DNA from: Streptomyces verrucosisporus
GTDB taxonomy: Bacteria; Actinomycetota; Actinomycetes; Streptomycetales; Streptomycetaceae
Assembly: GCF_017114865.1 (NCBI RefSeq)
Contig: NZ_JADEYH010000003.1
Location: 1-64,000, forward strand
DNA length: 64,000 bases
Reading direction: 5' to 3'
In this document: positions 45,665 to 53,300 of the stretch, one piece after another
How positions within the stretch are numbered: position 1 is the first letter of the stretch
How the letters are laid out: each line of letters opens with the position of its first letter
Notes under the pieces: model-generated
Seen by the model: the letters and a program-made list of their open reading frames with translations, nothing else
Database searches by the model: none
What the model was told of the DNA's origin: nothing
Position numbers and translations under genes: made by a program

Positions 45665-46006
45665 ATGAAGGCCGACGCCGTACGCGGACATCTGGACGGA
45701 CTGCTGCTGGCCGTGCTGGAGCCGGGACCGCTGCACGGGTACGCGATCATCACCGCCGTACAGCGGCGCAGCGCGGGCGCGCTCGAACTGCGCACCGGCA
45801 CGGTCTACCCCGCGCTGAACCGCCTGGAGCGCACCGGACTGCTGCGCAGCAGCTGGGACTCCACCGGCGAGCGGAAGCGGCGCCGCTACGAACTCACCGA
45901 CGCCGGGCGGCGCGCCCTGGCCGAGGAGCGGTCGGCCTGGCAGGCCTTCACGGCGGCGATCGGCTCCGTCCTGGACCCCGCCCCGCACCCCGGGCACGCC
46001 GGATGA
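45665..46006 (+). CDS. PadR-family transcriptional repressor
   Basis: 113 aa. Winged-helix of PadR: LLLAVLEPGPLHGYAIITAVQRRSAGALELRTGTVYPALNRLERTGLLRSSW, then GERKRRRYELTDAGRRAL. No visible ribosome-binding site; a TAGGCT -10 ends 8 bases before the ATG, so the mRNA may be leaderless. Operators lie just upstream. Its stop overlaps the next ATG (ATGA), so it is coupled to the membrane protein. Confidence 0.94.
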   Translation: MKADAVRGHLDGLLLAVLEPGPLHGYAIITAVQRRSAGALELRTGTVYPALNRLERTGLLRSSWDSTGERKRRRYELTDAGRRALAEERSAWQAFTAAIGSVLDPAPHPGHAG

Positions 46007-46683
46007 GCGGCCCCGGACGGCGGACCGGCCCCACCGGGACGTACGCCGACGAGTACGCCGACGAGTACGCCGAGGTCCTGGCGTCCGCCCTGCGCGGCCC
46101 GGCCCGCGCAAGGGCCCGGCTGGTGGCGGAGATGCGCGAAGGCCTCGCCGAGACGGTGACCGCGTACACGGGCGAAGGGCTGCCCCACGATCTCGCCGTC
46201 CGGCGGGCCGTGCGGGAGTTCGGCACCGTGGCGGAGGTGGCGCCGTCCTGCCAGCGGGAGCTGACCGTCGCCCAGGTCCGTCACACCGCCCGGGCCGTCA
46301 CCCTCGCCGCCCCGCTGCTGACCGTCTGCTGGTACCTGTTCCTGGCCACCGGGCACGGCGGTCAACTACCCATGGCCACCCGCATGCTGGCGTTCCCCCT
46401 GGCCGGATTCGCGGCCGTCGCCGCACTGCTCGCGGCGACCGTGCTGGCCGCCACCGGCCCCCTCGCCCGGCGGCTGCCCACACCGCACCGGCTTCCCCGG
46501 GCGACCGCCTGGGCCGGCACGACGGCCGGCGTCTGCCTGGGCGTGTCCGCGCTCACCCTCGCCGCGTCCTCCCCCCTGTCGGAAAACTGGCCGGTGGTCG
46601 CGCTCGCGGGCGCCCTCGCCGCCGTGCTCCACACCGTGGTGGCGTCCTCCGCCCGCGCCTGCCGTGACTGCGCCCGCGCATAG
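46003..46683 (+). CDS. PadR-linked membrane protein (HAAS/DUF1700-like)
   Basis: 226 aa. A soluble N-terminal domain (ASALRGPARARARLVAEMREGLAETVTAYTGEGLPHDLAVRRAVREFGTVAEVA) with the EMREGL and REFG segments seen in HAAS-type domains, then four membrane helices (TLAAPLLTVCWYLFLA; MLAFPLAGFAAVAALLAATVLA; AGTTAGVCLGVSALTLAA; WPVVALAGALAAVLHTVVA). These proteins are commonly encoded with PadR. ATG 46003 overlaps padR. A YADEYADEYAEV repeat lies at residues 14-25. Confidence 0.85.
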   Translation: MSGPGRRTGPTGTYADEYADEYAEVLASALRGPARARARLVAEMREGLAETVTAYTGEGLPHDLAVRRAVREFGTVAEVAPSCQRELTVAQVRHTARAVTLAAPLLTVCWYLFLATGHGGQLPMATRMLAFPLAGFAAVAALLAATVLAATGPLARRLPTPHRLPRATAWAGTTAGVCLGVSALTLAASSPLSENWPVVALAGALAAVLHTVVASSARACRDCARA

Positions 46684-46846
46684 CCGCCCACCCCGGCGGC
46701 GTTCGCAAACCCGTTCCCCCGATGCCCCTTTCGCGCTGTTCGCCGCCAAAAGCGAGAAGTCGACACATCTCCTTCCCAGACTTGGAGGAGCGGGCCGCCC
46801 GGCCCGTGCGCACCACACCGACCGCAAGCGACCGCAAGGGGGAAAC

Positions 46847-47221
46847 ATGACCGGGACGACCGGGACGACCGGGACGGCCGGGACGGCGAGGAGAGTCGCA
46901 CGTACGGCCGCCGTGCTCGGCGGCGCGATCCTGCTGGCCCTGACCACCGCCACATCCGCGTCGGCGACCGTGACGCGCTACCACGGCAGCGACGCCGCCC
47001 AGGCGACCGCCTACTCGATGCGCGCCTACGACGGCGAGCGCGACGGCAACGGCGTCTACGCCGACGCCTACCTGGCCAACGGCGCCCACGTCTCCCAGTG
47101 GGACGGCAGCGGCGCGGACGGGAGGTGGGGCCCGTGGGCGAGCTACAGCTCACGCATCAAGCAGTTCCGGGTCTGCGAGGACCACAAGGGCTGCTCCAGC
47201 TGGGCCTACTGGCCCAGCTGA
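46847..47221 (+). CDS. Small secreted protein
   Basis: 124 aa. Signal peptide (Arg-rich n-region after a TGTTGTAGTA repeat, core ILLALTTATSASA, cleavage near residue 41), then a mature ~83-residue domain (YHGSDAAQATAYSMRAYDGERDGNGVYADAYLANG...) with a final Cys pair (VCEDHKGC) that can form a disulfide, and Trp residues near the end. Function unknown. ATG 46847 with AGGGGG upstream. Confidence 0.8.
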   Translation: MTGTTGTTGTAGTARRVARTAAVLGGAILLALTTATSASATVTRYHGSDAAQATAYSMRAYDGERDGNGVYADAYLANGAHVSQWDGSGADGRWGPWASYSSRIKQFRVCEDHKGCSSWAYWPS

Positions 47222-47248
47222 CCGGCACACCCCGGCACCCGCGCACCA

Positions 47249-47274
47249 CGGCCCGCCCCACCCGGGGCGGGCCG
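47249..47274. terminator. Hairpin between convergent genes
   Basis: Perfect 11-bp stem (47249-47259 / 47264-47274) with a 4-base loop, 28 bp after the secreted-protein stop and 27 bp before the deaminase stop. Confidence 0.7.
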
Positions 47275-47300
47275 CTCACGTCTTCCCGCTCCCGCCCGCC

Positions 47301-47831
47301 TCAACGGCGCCCCGCCGCACCGCCCACCGGGGCCTGCCCGGCGGCGTTCCGGGCCGTGAGGGCGAAGAGTTCCAGGCATTCGTCCCGGCGGATCCCCTCA
47401 CGCACCTCCAGCCGCGGATGCCCGGCCCGGACCACGTCGCGGGCCCGGAGGCCGATCTGCCGCCAGGTGAACGTCTCGTCGGGGTGCTCGGCCGCCCAGC
47501 TCCGGGCGTCCTCCTGGGTGGCGCCGAAGGCGATGCCGCGCATCTTGGCCCAGATCGCGGCGGCGGTGCACATCGGACACGGCTCCAGCGTCGTCAGCAG
47601 GAAGGCGCTGGCGAGGTAGCGGGAGCCAACCCGTTCGGCAGCCCGGCGAATGGCCCGCACCTCCGGGTGCGCGGTCGGGTCGTGGCCCTGGACGAGTCCG
47701 CTGCCCGACTCCCCGAGGACGACACCGTCCCGGATCACCACGGCCCCCAGCCCGTAGTTTCCGGAGAGCGCCGCCTCACGGGCCAGCCGGAGGCACCTCA
47801 GCATCCCCGCGTCGATCTCCCGGTCCGTCAT
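47301..47831 (-). CDS. Nucleoside/nucleobase deaminase (CDA fold)
   Basis: 176 aa. The zinc site reads HPEVRAI (His-x-Glu) and EPCPMCTAA (Pro-Cys-x-x-Cys), the standard cytidine/guanine/tRNA-adenosine deaminase pattern with a substrate site of the GuaD/TadA type. The actual base or nucleoside is unknown. ATG 47831 overlaps the stop of the radical SAM gene (ATGA), so it is the third gene of a tightly coupled trio. GC-rich throughout, unlike the radical SAM gene, so the trio may be of mixed origin. Confidence 0.92.
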   Translation of the reverse strand: MTDREIDAGMLRCLRLAREAALSGNYGLGAVVIRDGVVLGESGSGLVQGHDPTAHPEVRAIRRAAERVGSRYLASAFLLTTLEPCPMCTAAAIWAKMRGIAFGATQEDARSWAAEHPDETFTWRQIGLRARDVVRAGHPRLEVREGIRRDECLELFALTARNAAGQAPVGGAAGRR

Positions 47832-48634
47832 CCCGCCTCCGCGGGGCGCGTGCTACAGGTGGACATCAAGGATTCCTTTCCGCAGATACGCACATCGGCG
47901 TCCTCGGTGGCTCGCTCGATCCACAGCGACCCGTCGTTCTCCACGATCCAGTAGTCCCGGGATCTGATGTCGATGCAGCGAACGTCCATACGCCCCTGGT
48001 ACGTCTGCGCCAACTCCCGCACACGGCGGAGCACTTCGGACAGTTCCTCGGAACGGAACGAGAACTCCTGCTTTCCGTTGGCGCGCCCCCGGGACACCAC
48101 GGGTATGAAACTTATCTTTCGCGCACCTCGCCCACAAGCAAAATCTGCCATTTCCTCCATTAGGTTCAGGCCACCCGGAACAACCACTGAGTTAATCGAT
48201 AATCCGATTTCTCTGCGCACCACCTCGGCGAGGTTTCCCTCGATATCGTCGAAAGATCTACGGCGCAGCACCCGGTCGTTCTCGGCGGACGGCCGGTGGA
48301 TGCTGAACTTGAACTCACCCGCGTACTCCGCGCAGGCATCCAGCGTGCGGGTGGGCACGGAGAAGCCGTTGGTGGTGACCACGGGCCTGAGCCCGGCGTC
48401 GGCGACTGCGGCGATGATCTCGGGCAGGTCCTCCCGGACTGTCGGCTCACCTCCCGCGAGCTTCGCCGACCGGGCGCCACCGGACGCGAAGAAGCGGGAG
48501 ATCTCACCGATCTCCCGCACGGACAGTTCACTTCTGCTGGTGGGCGGCGCCTGGCAGAAAGAGCAGGCGACATTGCATCTGCGCGTCACTCGTAAGCAGA
48601 TCGATCTAGGCAGCTCCTGCGGTATCTCCTTCAC
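47828..48634 (-). CDS. Compact radical SAM enzyme
   Basis: 268 aa. The CxxxCxxC cluster motif CNVACSFC lies near residue 20, followed by LAGGEPTVREDLPEII (the GGEP SAM-binding motif), VVTTNGFSV, and FKFSIHRPSAENDRVLRRRSFDDI. It has no SPASM domain and is smaller than most peptide-modifying enzymes; a C-terminal ICG-ESLMSTC pair could bind metal. The reaction is unknown. GTG 48634 has GGAG 7 bases upstream and overlaps the upstream gene by 29 bp. It carries a TTA leucine codon (in GLSINS) and stretches clearly AT-richer than its neighbours (48105-48260), signs of transfer. Confidence 0.88.
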   Translation of the reverse strand: MKEIPQELPRSICLRVTRRCNVACSFCQAPPTSRSELSVREIGEISRFFASGGARSAKLAGGEPTVREDLPEIIAAVADAGLRPVVTTNGFSVPTRTLDACAEYAGEFKFSIHRPSAENDRVLRRRSFDDIEGNLAEVVRREIGLSINSVVVPGGLNLMEEMADFACGRGARKISFIPVVSRGRANGKQEFSFRSEELSEVLRRVRELAQTYQGRMDVRCIDIRSRDYWIVENDGSLWIERATEDADVRICGKESLMSTCSTRPAEAG

Positions 48635-49430
48635 CGGCCATCTCCGATGCGGTAGAAAGCTCCAGCATGTTGAGAATGTGCGACATCTGTTCGGCGAACT
48701 GCTGGGTGTAGTCGAGGCTGCCCCGGACACGGTCGGCGACATCGGGGCCGGACGGTACCTCGGTGCCGTAGAAAACGATGACGCCGTGCGGCGTCCGGCC
48801 ATGAACGTGGCTGTTGGTGGCCGCGTCGAGCCGGAGTACCGGGCATGCCAGCACCCACCTCTGCCGCGGCTCGATCATCCGGCTCACGTCCGGGTCGTAC
48901 AGGTTGCTATGGTCCACCGGAAGCTCCTGGTAAAGCGGAACGCGCTCCCGGTACGCCTGGCCGCTTACGATATGAGGGGTGTCGACGTAGATGCGGGTGA
49001 ACCCGTACTCACGCGGCATGCTGATGTTCAGCACCGCCAGATCGCGGTCCTGCCGGAGATAGTGGCGACCGTCCTCGTCACGCTCGGCCACGAAGTAACG
49101 AGCGTTGCAGGTGACCTCCAGAGTTCTGGAGACGAGCTCGCACATGATCCGCAGGGTACTTTCCAGGATTCGCCGCTGCCGCTGCCGCAGCAACTCGTAG
49201 CGCTGCACGAAATCGTCCCGCTCCAGCATCCGCTGCCTCCGCACGAAGCCCTCACCGACCGCCAGGGAGGCAATCCCGAGGAACAGCGGGAAATTGCCCC
49301 ATCCCAACCCTATCGACGCGGTCAAGTAGCCATTCTCCGAGAGCTGGTCGGTGAAGAGGTTCACCCACAGGCCGATCAGCACACCCGAGACGACAGACGT
49401 TCCCACCCGCACGGCCGTCATCAGGCGCAT
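48606..49430 (-). CDS. Membrane protein with C-terminal GAF-like domain
   Basis: 274 aa. Two membrane helices (VGTSVVSGVLIGLWVNLF and ASIGLGWGNFPLFLGIASLAVG), a charged helical linker (RRQRMLERDDFVQRYELLRQRQRRILESTLRIMCELVSRTLEV), then a soluble domain (RYFVAERDEDGRHYLRQDRDLAVLNISMPREYGFTRIYVD ... RWVLACPVLRL ... GVIVFYG) with the alternation of a GAF sensor. It likely senses a small molecule or redox state at the membrane. Starts ATG 49430 or GTG 49436. First gene of the trio; overlaps the radical SAM start by 29 bp. Confidence 0.68.
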   Translation of the reverse strand: MRLMTAVRVGTSVVSGVLIGLWVNLFTDQLSENGYLTASIGLGWGNFPLFLGIASLAVGEGFVRRQRMLERDDFVQRYELLRQRQRRILESTLRIMCELVSRTLEVTCNARYFVAERDEDGRHYLRQDRDLAVLNISMPREYGFTRIYVDTPHIVSGQAYRERVPLYQELPVDHSNLYDPDVSRMIEPRQRWVLACPVLRLDAATNSHVHGRTPHGVIVFYGTEVPSGPDVADRVRGSLDYTQQFAEQMSHILNMLELSTASEMAGEGDTAGAA

Positions 49431-49933
49431 ATCCACCCCGCCTCCCCCTTAAACCGACAGCCAGTGCAGCACATCGAGGAGTCGCCGCACGAGGGCGCCC
49501 GTTGGAATCCCGCCAACATCACCGGCATCACCGGGTGTGGAATACGGAATTCCGCTTCTGCTCCCGCGCCTTCCCCTCGCGTTCTTCCCGGAGGAAGCCA
49601 CCGGCAAGCCCGGTCACACCCCGGCCGGACGCTCGCCCTCCACCGGCTCGGCGCCGGGGTGACGGCGTTCGCCCGGGGCGTCCCGCGCGACGCCCCGGGC
49701 CTCCACGACGCCGCCCGGGCCCGGCGCGCGGGCCGGCGGCCGTGAGAGCCGAACGGGCCCCGCGTCCCGCCCCGCCCGCGCCCATCTCGCACGCCCGGGG
49801 GCGTGCGACGGGGCGCGCCGCGGGACGCCGTAGGACAGATCCACAATCCGTTCGTAACTTTTCCGCTCACCGGCAGATATGCACGGCGAACGGCGAACGG
49901 CCGTGACCGGATGAGGACGAGAGGAGAAGCACG
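49431..49933. other. Intergenic stretch, no gene found
   Basis: About 500 bases between divergent genes. Frames are open on both strands because of high GC, but none has a ribosome-binding site with a plausible protein. It must hold the promoters of the membrane GAF gene and the small secreted-protein gene. Confidence 0.5.
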
Positions 49934-50158
49934 GTGAGGCGGAACCGGACGACGCGCGGGTGCGTGGTGGCGGCGGGGGCGGCCGTGGTGGCGGTCGTGC
50001 TGCCGGGCGGCGCCGCGCCGGCGTGGGCCGACGAGACCCACCGCGGATCGCACAACGGGCCGACCGTCGCGCTGATCTCCACGGGGCAGATCGACGACCC
50101 GATGGAGGACGTGCTTGAGCACGCCGCACTCTTCCAGCGGGACCACCACACGGGCTGA
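49934..50158 (+). CDS. Small secreted hypothetical protein
   Basis: 74 aa. An Arg-rich n-region and hydrophobic core (GAAVVAVVLPGGAAPAWA) give a signal peptide cleaved near residue 32; the mature ~42 residues (DETHRGSHNGPTVALISTGQIDDPMEDVLEHAALF) are acidic with no Cys. The THxGxHNGP and GQIDDPMEDVLEH segments look conserved in a small Streptomyces secreted family; function unknown. GTG 49934 with GAGGAG upstream. Confidence 0.78.
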   Translation: MRRNRTTRGCVVAAGAAVVAVVLPGGAAPAWADETHRGSHNGPTVALISTGQIDDPMEDVLEHAALFQRDHHTG

Positions 50159-50327
50159 GCCCGGATCGGACACCGGCTCCGGGGTGAGGGAGCCGGCCCT
50201 GCCCGGTGGGTTCGGACGGAGCCGGGCGGGCCGTCGCACCGGAGGCGGCGGAGGCCGGGGCACGCACCGCCCCCCGGCCTCCCGGCTGTCCGCGAGACCG
50301 GGTGGGACCGGTCCAGGGCAGCCGAGA

Positions 50328-50368
50328 GCCCGGCGGAGGGCGGCTGTGGGGGCCGCCCTCCGCCGGGC
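50328..50368. terminator. Perfect 17-bp-stem terminator
   Basis: Arms 50328-50344 and 50352-50368, 7-base loop, between the small secreted gene and the convergent GlsB/YeaQ gene. Confidence 0.83.
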
Positions 50369-50435
50369 CTGTGCTGCTCCGGGGCGCCGGGCGCGATGGC
50401 CCGGCGGGCAGGGGTCAGGGGTCAGGGGTCGTCCG

Positions 50436-50699
50436 TCAGGCGCGGACCTTGGCGCGTTCCACGGCGGCGACACCCGCCGCGGCCAGACCGATCTGGATGA
50501 GCAGCTCGATCCAGTCGACGCCGCCGGTGTCCGCGACACCGATCCCGGCCGCGATGAACGTACCGATCAGGGCTGCGACGATACCGACCACGATCGTCCA
50601 CAGGACGCCGATGCGCTGGCGGCCCGGCAGGACCAGCCGCCCCAGCACACCGACGACGACGCCGATGACGATCGCGGTAATGATGCCGGTTATCTCCAT
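50436..50699 (-). CDS. GlsB/YeaQ/YmgE-type stress membrane protein
   Basis: 87 aa, three helices. ITAIVIGVVVGVLGRLVLPGRQRIGVLWTIVVGIVAALIGTFIAAGIG is the glycine-rich pattern of the transglycosylase-associated (YeaQ/YmgE) family linked to stress resistance. ATG 50699 with AAAGGGTGAAG upstream; the open frame continues to 50768 but is not membrane-like. Confidence 0.88.
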   Translation of the reverse strand: MEITGIITAIVIGVVVGVLGRLVLPGRQRIGVLWTIVVGIVAALIGTFIAAGIGVADTGGVDWIELLIQIGLAAAGVAAVERAKVRA

Positions 50700-50873
50700 G
50701 ACTTCACCCTTTCGGGTCGGTTTCCTCACCTCCTCCTTCCCGGTCCCGGCCCACGCACACGCGGGCATGTCAAGTTGTCAAGAGCCGGCGGCCCAGCCCG
50801 GCCCGGCCTCCGCACCGGGTCGCCGGACCCGGGAGACCGGACCCGGCCGGGCCGCCGCACCGCCGCACCGCGC

Positions 50874-52961
50874 TCAGGCGCCGATGCCGCGGCCGTCCTC
50901 GCGCCAGACGGAGACGACCGACGGGCGGGGCACCCTTCCCGGCCCGTCGGGCCAGGCCGAGGCGGGCTGCTCGTAGCTGGCGCCGTCCACCTCGCCCGGG
51001 TGCTGCACCGCGACCAGCACTCGCCGGTCCTGGATGATCGGGCCGCAGGTCTCGGCCCCGGCCGGGACGGTGAGGAACTGCCGCACCTCACCGCGCCGTC
51101 CGCCCGCCGTGGCCACACCGAACAGCCCGTCGTGGGAGCCCAGCGCGTTGCCGTCCGTGGAGATCCACAGGTTGCCGTAGGCGTCGAAGGCGAGGTTGTC
51201 CGGGCAGGAGATCGGGCTGACCTGGTCCTTGGGGAAGCCGGCGAAGTAGGTGGCGGGGTCCTCCGGGTCGCCGCAGACCAGGAACAGACGCCAGGCGAAG
51301 CCGTCGGCCGCCGGGTCGTCCCAGTGCTCGGCCAGTTCCAGCACCTGGCCGTGCCTGTTGGCGTTGCGCGGGTTGGCCTCGTCCGGGCCGGGCCTGCCCG
51401 CCGCGCCGCGCTGGGAGTTGTTGGTCAGCGCGATGTAGACGCGGCCGGTGCGCGGGCTGGGCTCCACGTCCTCGGGACGGTCCATCTTGGTGGCGCCCAC
51501 CTTGTCGGCGGCCAGGCGCGTGAAGACGTAGACCTCCTCGGCGCTCATGCCGGGGACGTGGGAGGTGTCGCCGGTGGCCAGCGGGATCCACACGCCGGAA
51601 CCGTCGAACTCGCCGTCGGAGGGAAGCTTCCCGCTGCCGTCGATCTGGTCGGCCGGGCTGTCGCCGGTCAGCTTCGCCACGTAGAGGGTGCCCTCGTCCA
51701 GCAGCGTGAGGTTGTGCTCGCGGGCGGCGCGGCTGTCGCCCTTGGCCATCCGCCTGGAGGAGACGAACTTGTAGAAGTAGTCGAAGCGCTCGTCGTCGCC
51801 CATGTAGACGACCGGGCGGCCGTCCGCGGTCAGGCGGGGCTCGGCGGCCTCGTGCTTGAAGCGGCCGAGCGCGGTGCGCTTGCGCGGCACGGAGCCGGGG
51901 TCGTACGGGTCCACCTCGACGACCCAGCCGAAGCGGTTGGCCTCGTTGGGCTCCTCGGTCAGGTCGAAGCGGTCGTCGAACCGCTCCCACTTGCGCCCCG
52001 AGGCGCCGCCGCTCATGCCGTAGCGGGCCAGCCTGGCCTTCACCTCCGGGTCGGTGACGGAGGCGGCGCCCGCGAAGTACTGGTTGAAGTTCTCCTCGGC
52101 CGACAGCGCCGTGCCCCAGGGGGTGGTGCCGCCCGCGCAGTTGTTGAGGGTGCCCAGCACCCTGGTGCCGGTGGGGTCGGCGGAGGTCTTCAGCAGGTCG
52201 GACCCGGCGGCCGGGCCGGTGAGACGGAACTCGCTGGTGGCGGTGAAGCGGCGGTTGAGGTGGTGGCGGGGGACGGCCGTGAGCTTCCCCGTGCGGCGGT
52301 CCTCCTCCACCACGACGACGGACAGGCCGTGCGCGGCCCAGGCGATCTCCACCTGCTCGCGGGTGGGGTTGTCCCCGTCGTAGCCGGGGAACATCAGCTC
52401 CTCGTCGGTGTACTCGTGGTTGGCGAAGAGCACCTGGCGCCCGCGCTCGCCCTTGAGCGGCAGCAGGGTGAGGAAGTCGTTGTTGTAGCCGAACTGGCCG
52501 GCCTGCGCCTTCGCGCTCTGCTTCTCCGGGTCGAAGGCGGGCGCGCCGCGCAGGATCGGGTCGCCCCAGCGGATGACGACGTTCTGCGCGTAGCCCTCGG
52601 GGACGGTCACCGCGTCGATGGTGTTCGGCGCGACGGGCGCGAAGCGCAGGCCGCGCGCCGCCCCGCGGATCTTGCCGCGCTCCTTCTCCCAGCCCTTGCC
52701 CGGCACGACGGGGGGCTTCGCGGATGCCTCGGGCGCCTGGCCGATACCGACCGCCGCCCCGGCGGCGGCGGTGGCGCCGACGACGGCGCCGGCGCGCAGC
52801 ACCGAGCGGCGGGAGAGGGCGGCGGCGATGACATCGCCGGCGTACTCGTTGCCGCTGGTGTTGGGCACCTCGTGGAAGCAGGCGTCACCGCAGCGGTAGC
52901 GGCAGGTCAGGGCGGCTCTCCCGCCGGGATGCGAACCGATCAGCGGCAGCAGTTTGCGCAT
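50874..52961 (-). CDS. PhoX-family alkaline phosphatase (DUF839), Tat-exported
   Basis: 695 aa. A twin-arginine motif SRRSVLRAGA lies near residue 50, followed by an Ala-rich hydrophobic stretch; the long n-region (with HPGGRAALTCRYRCGDACF) is normal for PhoX. The mature part is the PhoX/DUF839 beta-propeller with FANHEYTDEELMFPGYD, LNNCAGGTTPWGTALSAEENFNQYF, YMGDDERFDYFYKFVSS, PEDVEPSPRTGRVYIALTNN and SPISCPDNLAFDAYGNLWISTDGN. PhoX is a calcium/iron-dependent phosphomonoesterase that releases phosphate from organic esters outside the cell. A PHO box lies upstream, so PhoP control under phosphate starvation is expected. Confidence 0.93.
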   Translation of the reverse strand: MRKLLPLIGSHPGGRAALTCRYRCGDACFHEVPNTSGNEYAGDVIAAALSRRSVLRAGAVVGATAAAGAAVGIGQAPEASAKPPVVPGKGWEKERGKIRGAARGLRFAPVAPNTIDAVTVPEGYAQNVVIRWGDPILRGAPAFDPEKQSAKAQAGQFGYNNDFLTLLPLKGERGRQVLFANHEYTDEELMFPGYDGDNPTREQVEIAWAAHGLSVVVVEEDRRTGKLTAVPRHHLNRRFTATSEFRLTGPAAGSDLLKTSADPTGTRVLGTLNNCAGGTTPWGTALSAEENFNQYFAGAASVTDPEVKARLARYGMSGGASGRKWERFDDRFDLTEEPNEANRFGWVVEVDPYDPGSVPRKRTALGRFKHEAAEPRLTADGRPVVYMGDDERFDYFYKFVSSRRMAKGDSRAAREHNLTLLDEGTLYVAKLTGDSPADQIDGSGKLPSDGEFDGSGVWIPLATGDTSHVPGMSAEEVYVFTRLAADKVGATKMDRPEDVEPSPRTGRVYIALTNNSQRGAAGRPGPDEANPRNANRHGQVLELAEHWDDPAADGFAWRLFLVCGDPEDPATYFAGFPKDQVSPISCPDNLAFDAYGNLWISTDGNALGSHDGLFGVATAGGRRGEVRQFLTVPAGAETCGPIIQDRRVLVAVQHPGEVDGASYEQPASAWPDGPGRVPRPSVVSVWREDGRGIGA

Positions 52962-53030
52962 GGTCCCCTCCGGATGTTCCGTGTCTACGCGTGTCGGACG
53001 CTAGGCGCGCGGGCACGACGGGGGGCGACC

Positions 53031-53052
53031 GCACGGTAAACGTAGGGTGAAT
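53031..53052 (-). promoter_or_regulatory. PHO box (PhoP operator) upstream of the phoX-like gene
   Basis: On the minus strand ATTCACC-CTAC-GTTTACC-GTGC: two direct repeats of 11 bp, each close to the Streptomyces PHO box unit GTTCACC. It lies about 70 bp upstream of the phoX-like ATG, consistent with activation by phosphorylated PhoP. Confidence 0.8.
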
Positions 53053-53300
53053 CCGACCGGTGGAATCGGCAGGCCGTCCGGCGGCCACTCGGCGGCCGCC
53101 GACGCACCCTCCGTGGCCGGATCCGTACGGTCGCCGCACCGGTACACCCGGCGCCCGCCGGCCCCGCCCCCGCGCTCTCCCCGGCCTTCTCCCCGCCCCT
53201 CGCCGGCCCTCGCCGGCCCTTCCCCCGGCCCTCCCGGCGCCCCCCGCGCACGGCGATATCCGGACCGGCGGCACGGCCCCGGACCGTTAGGATTTCTCCC

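Noticed and set aside
47828..48634. Viperin-like antiviral radical SAM enzyme
   Set aside because: It has CxxxCxxC, but the sequence around it (RVTRRCNVACSFCQAP) does not match the viperin pattern, and no nucleotide kinase neighbour is present.
48606..49430. Diguanylate cyclase or histidine kinase
   Set aside because: No GGDEF, EAL, H-box or N-box motif was seen; only a GAF-like fold is supportable.
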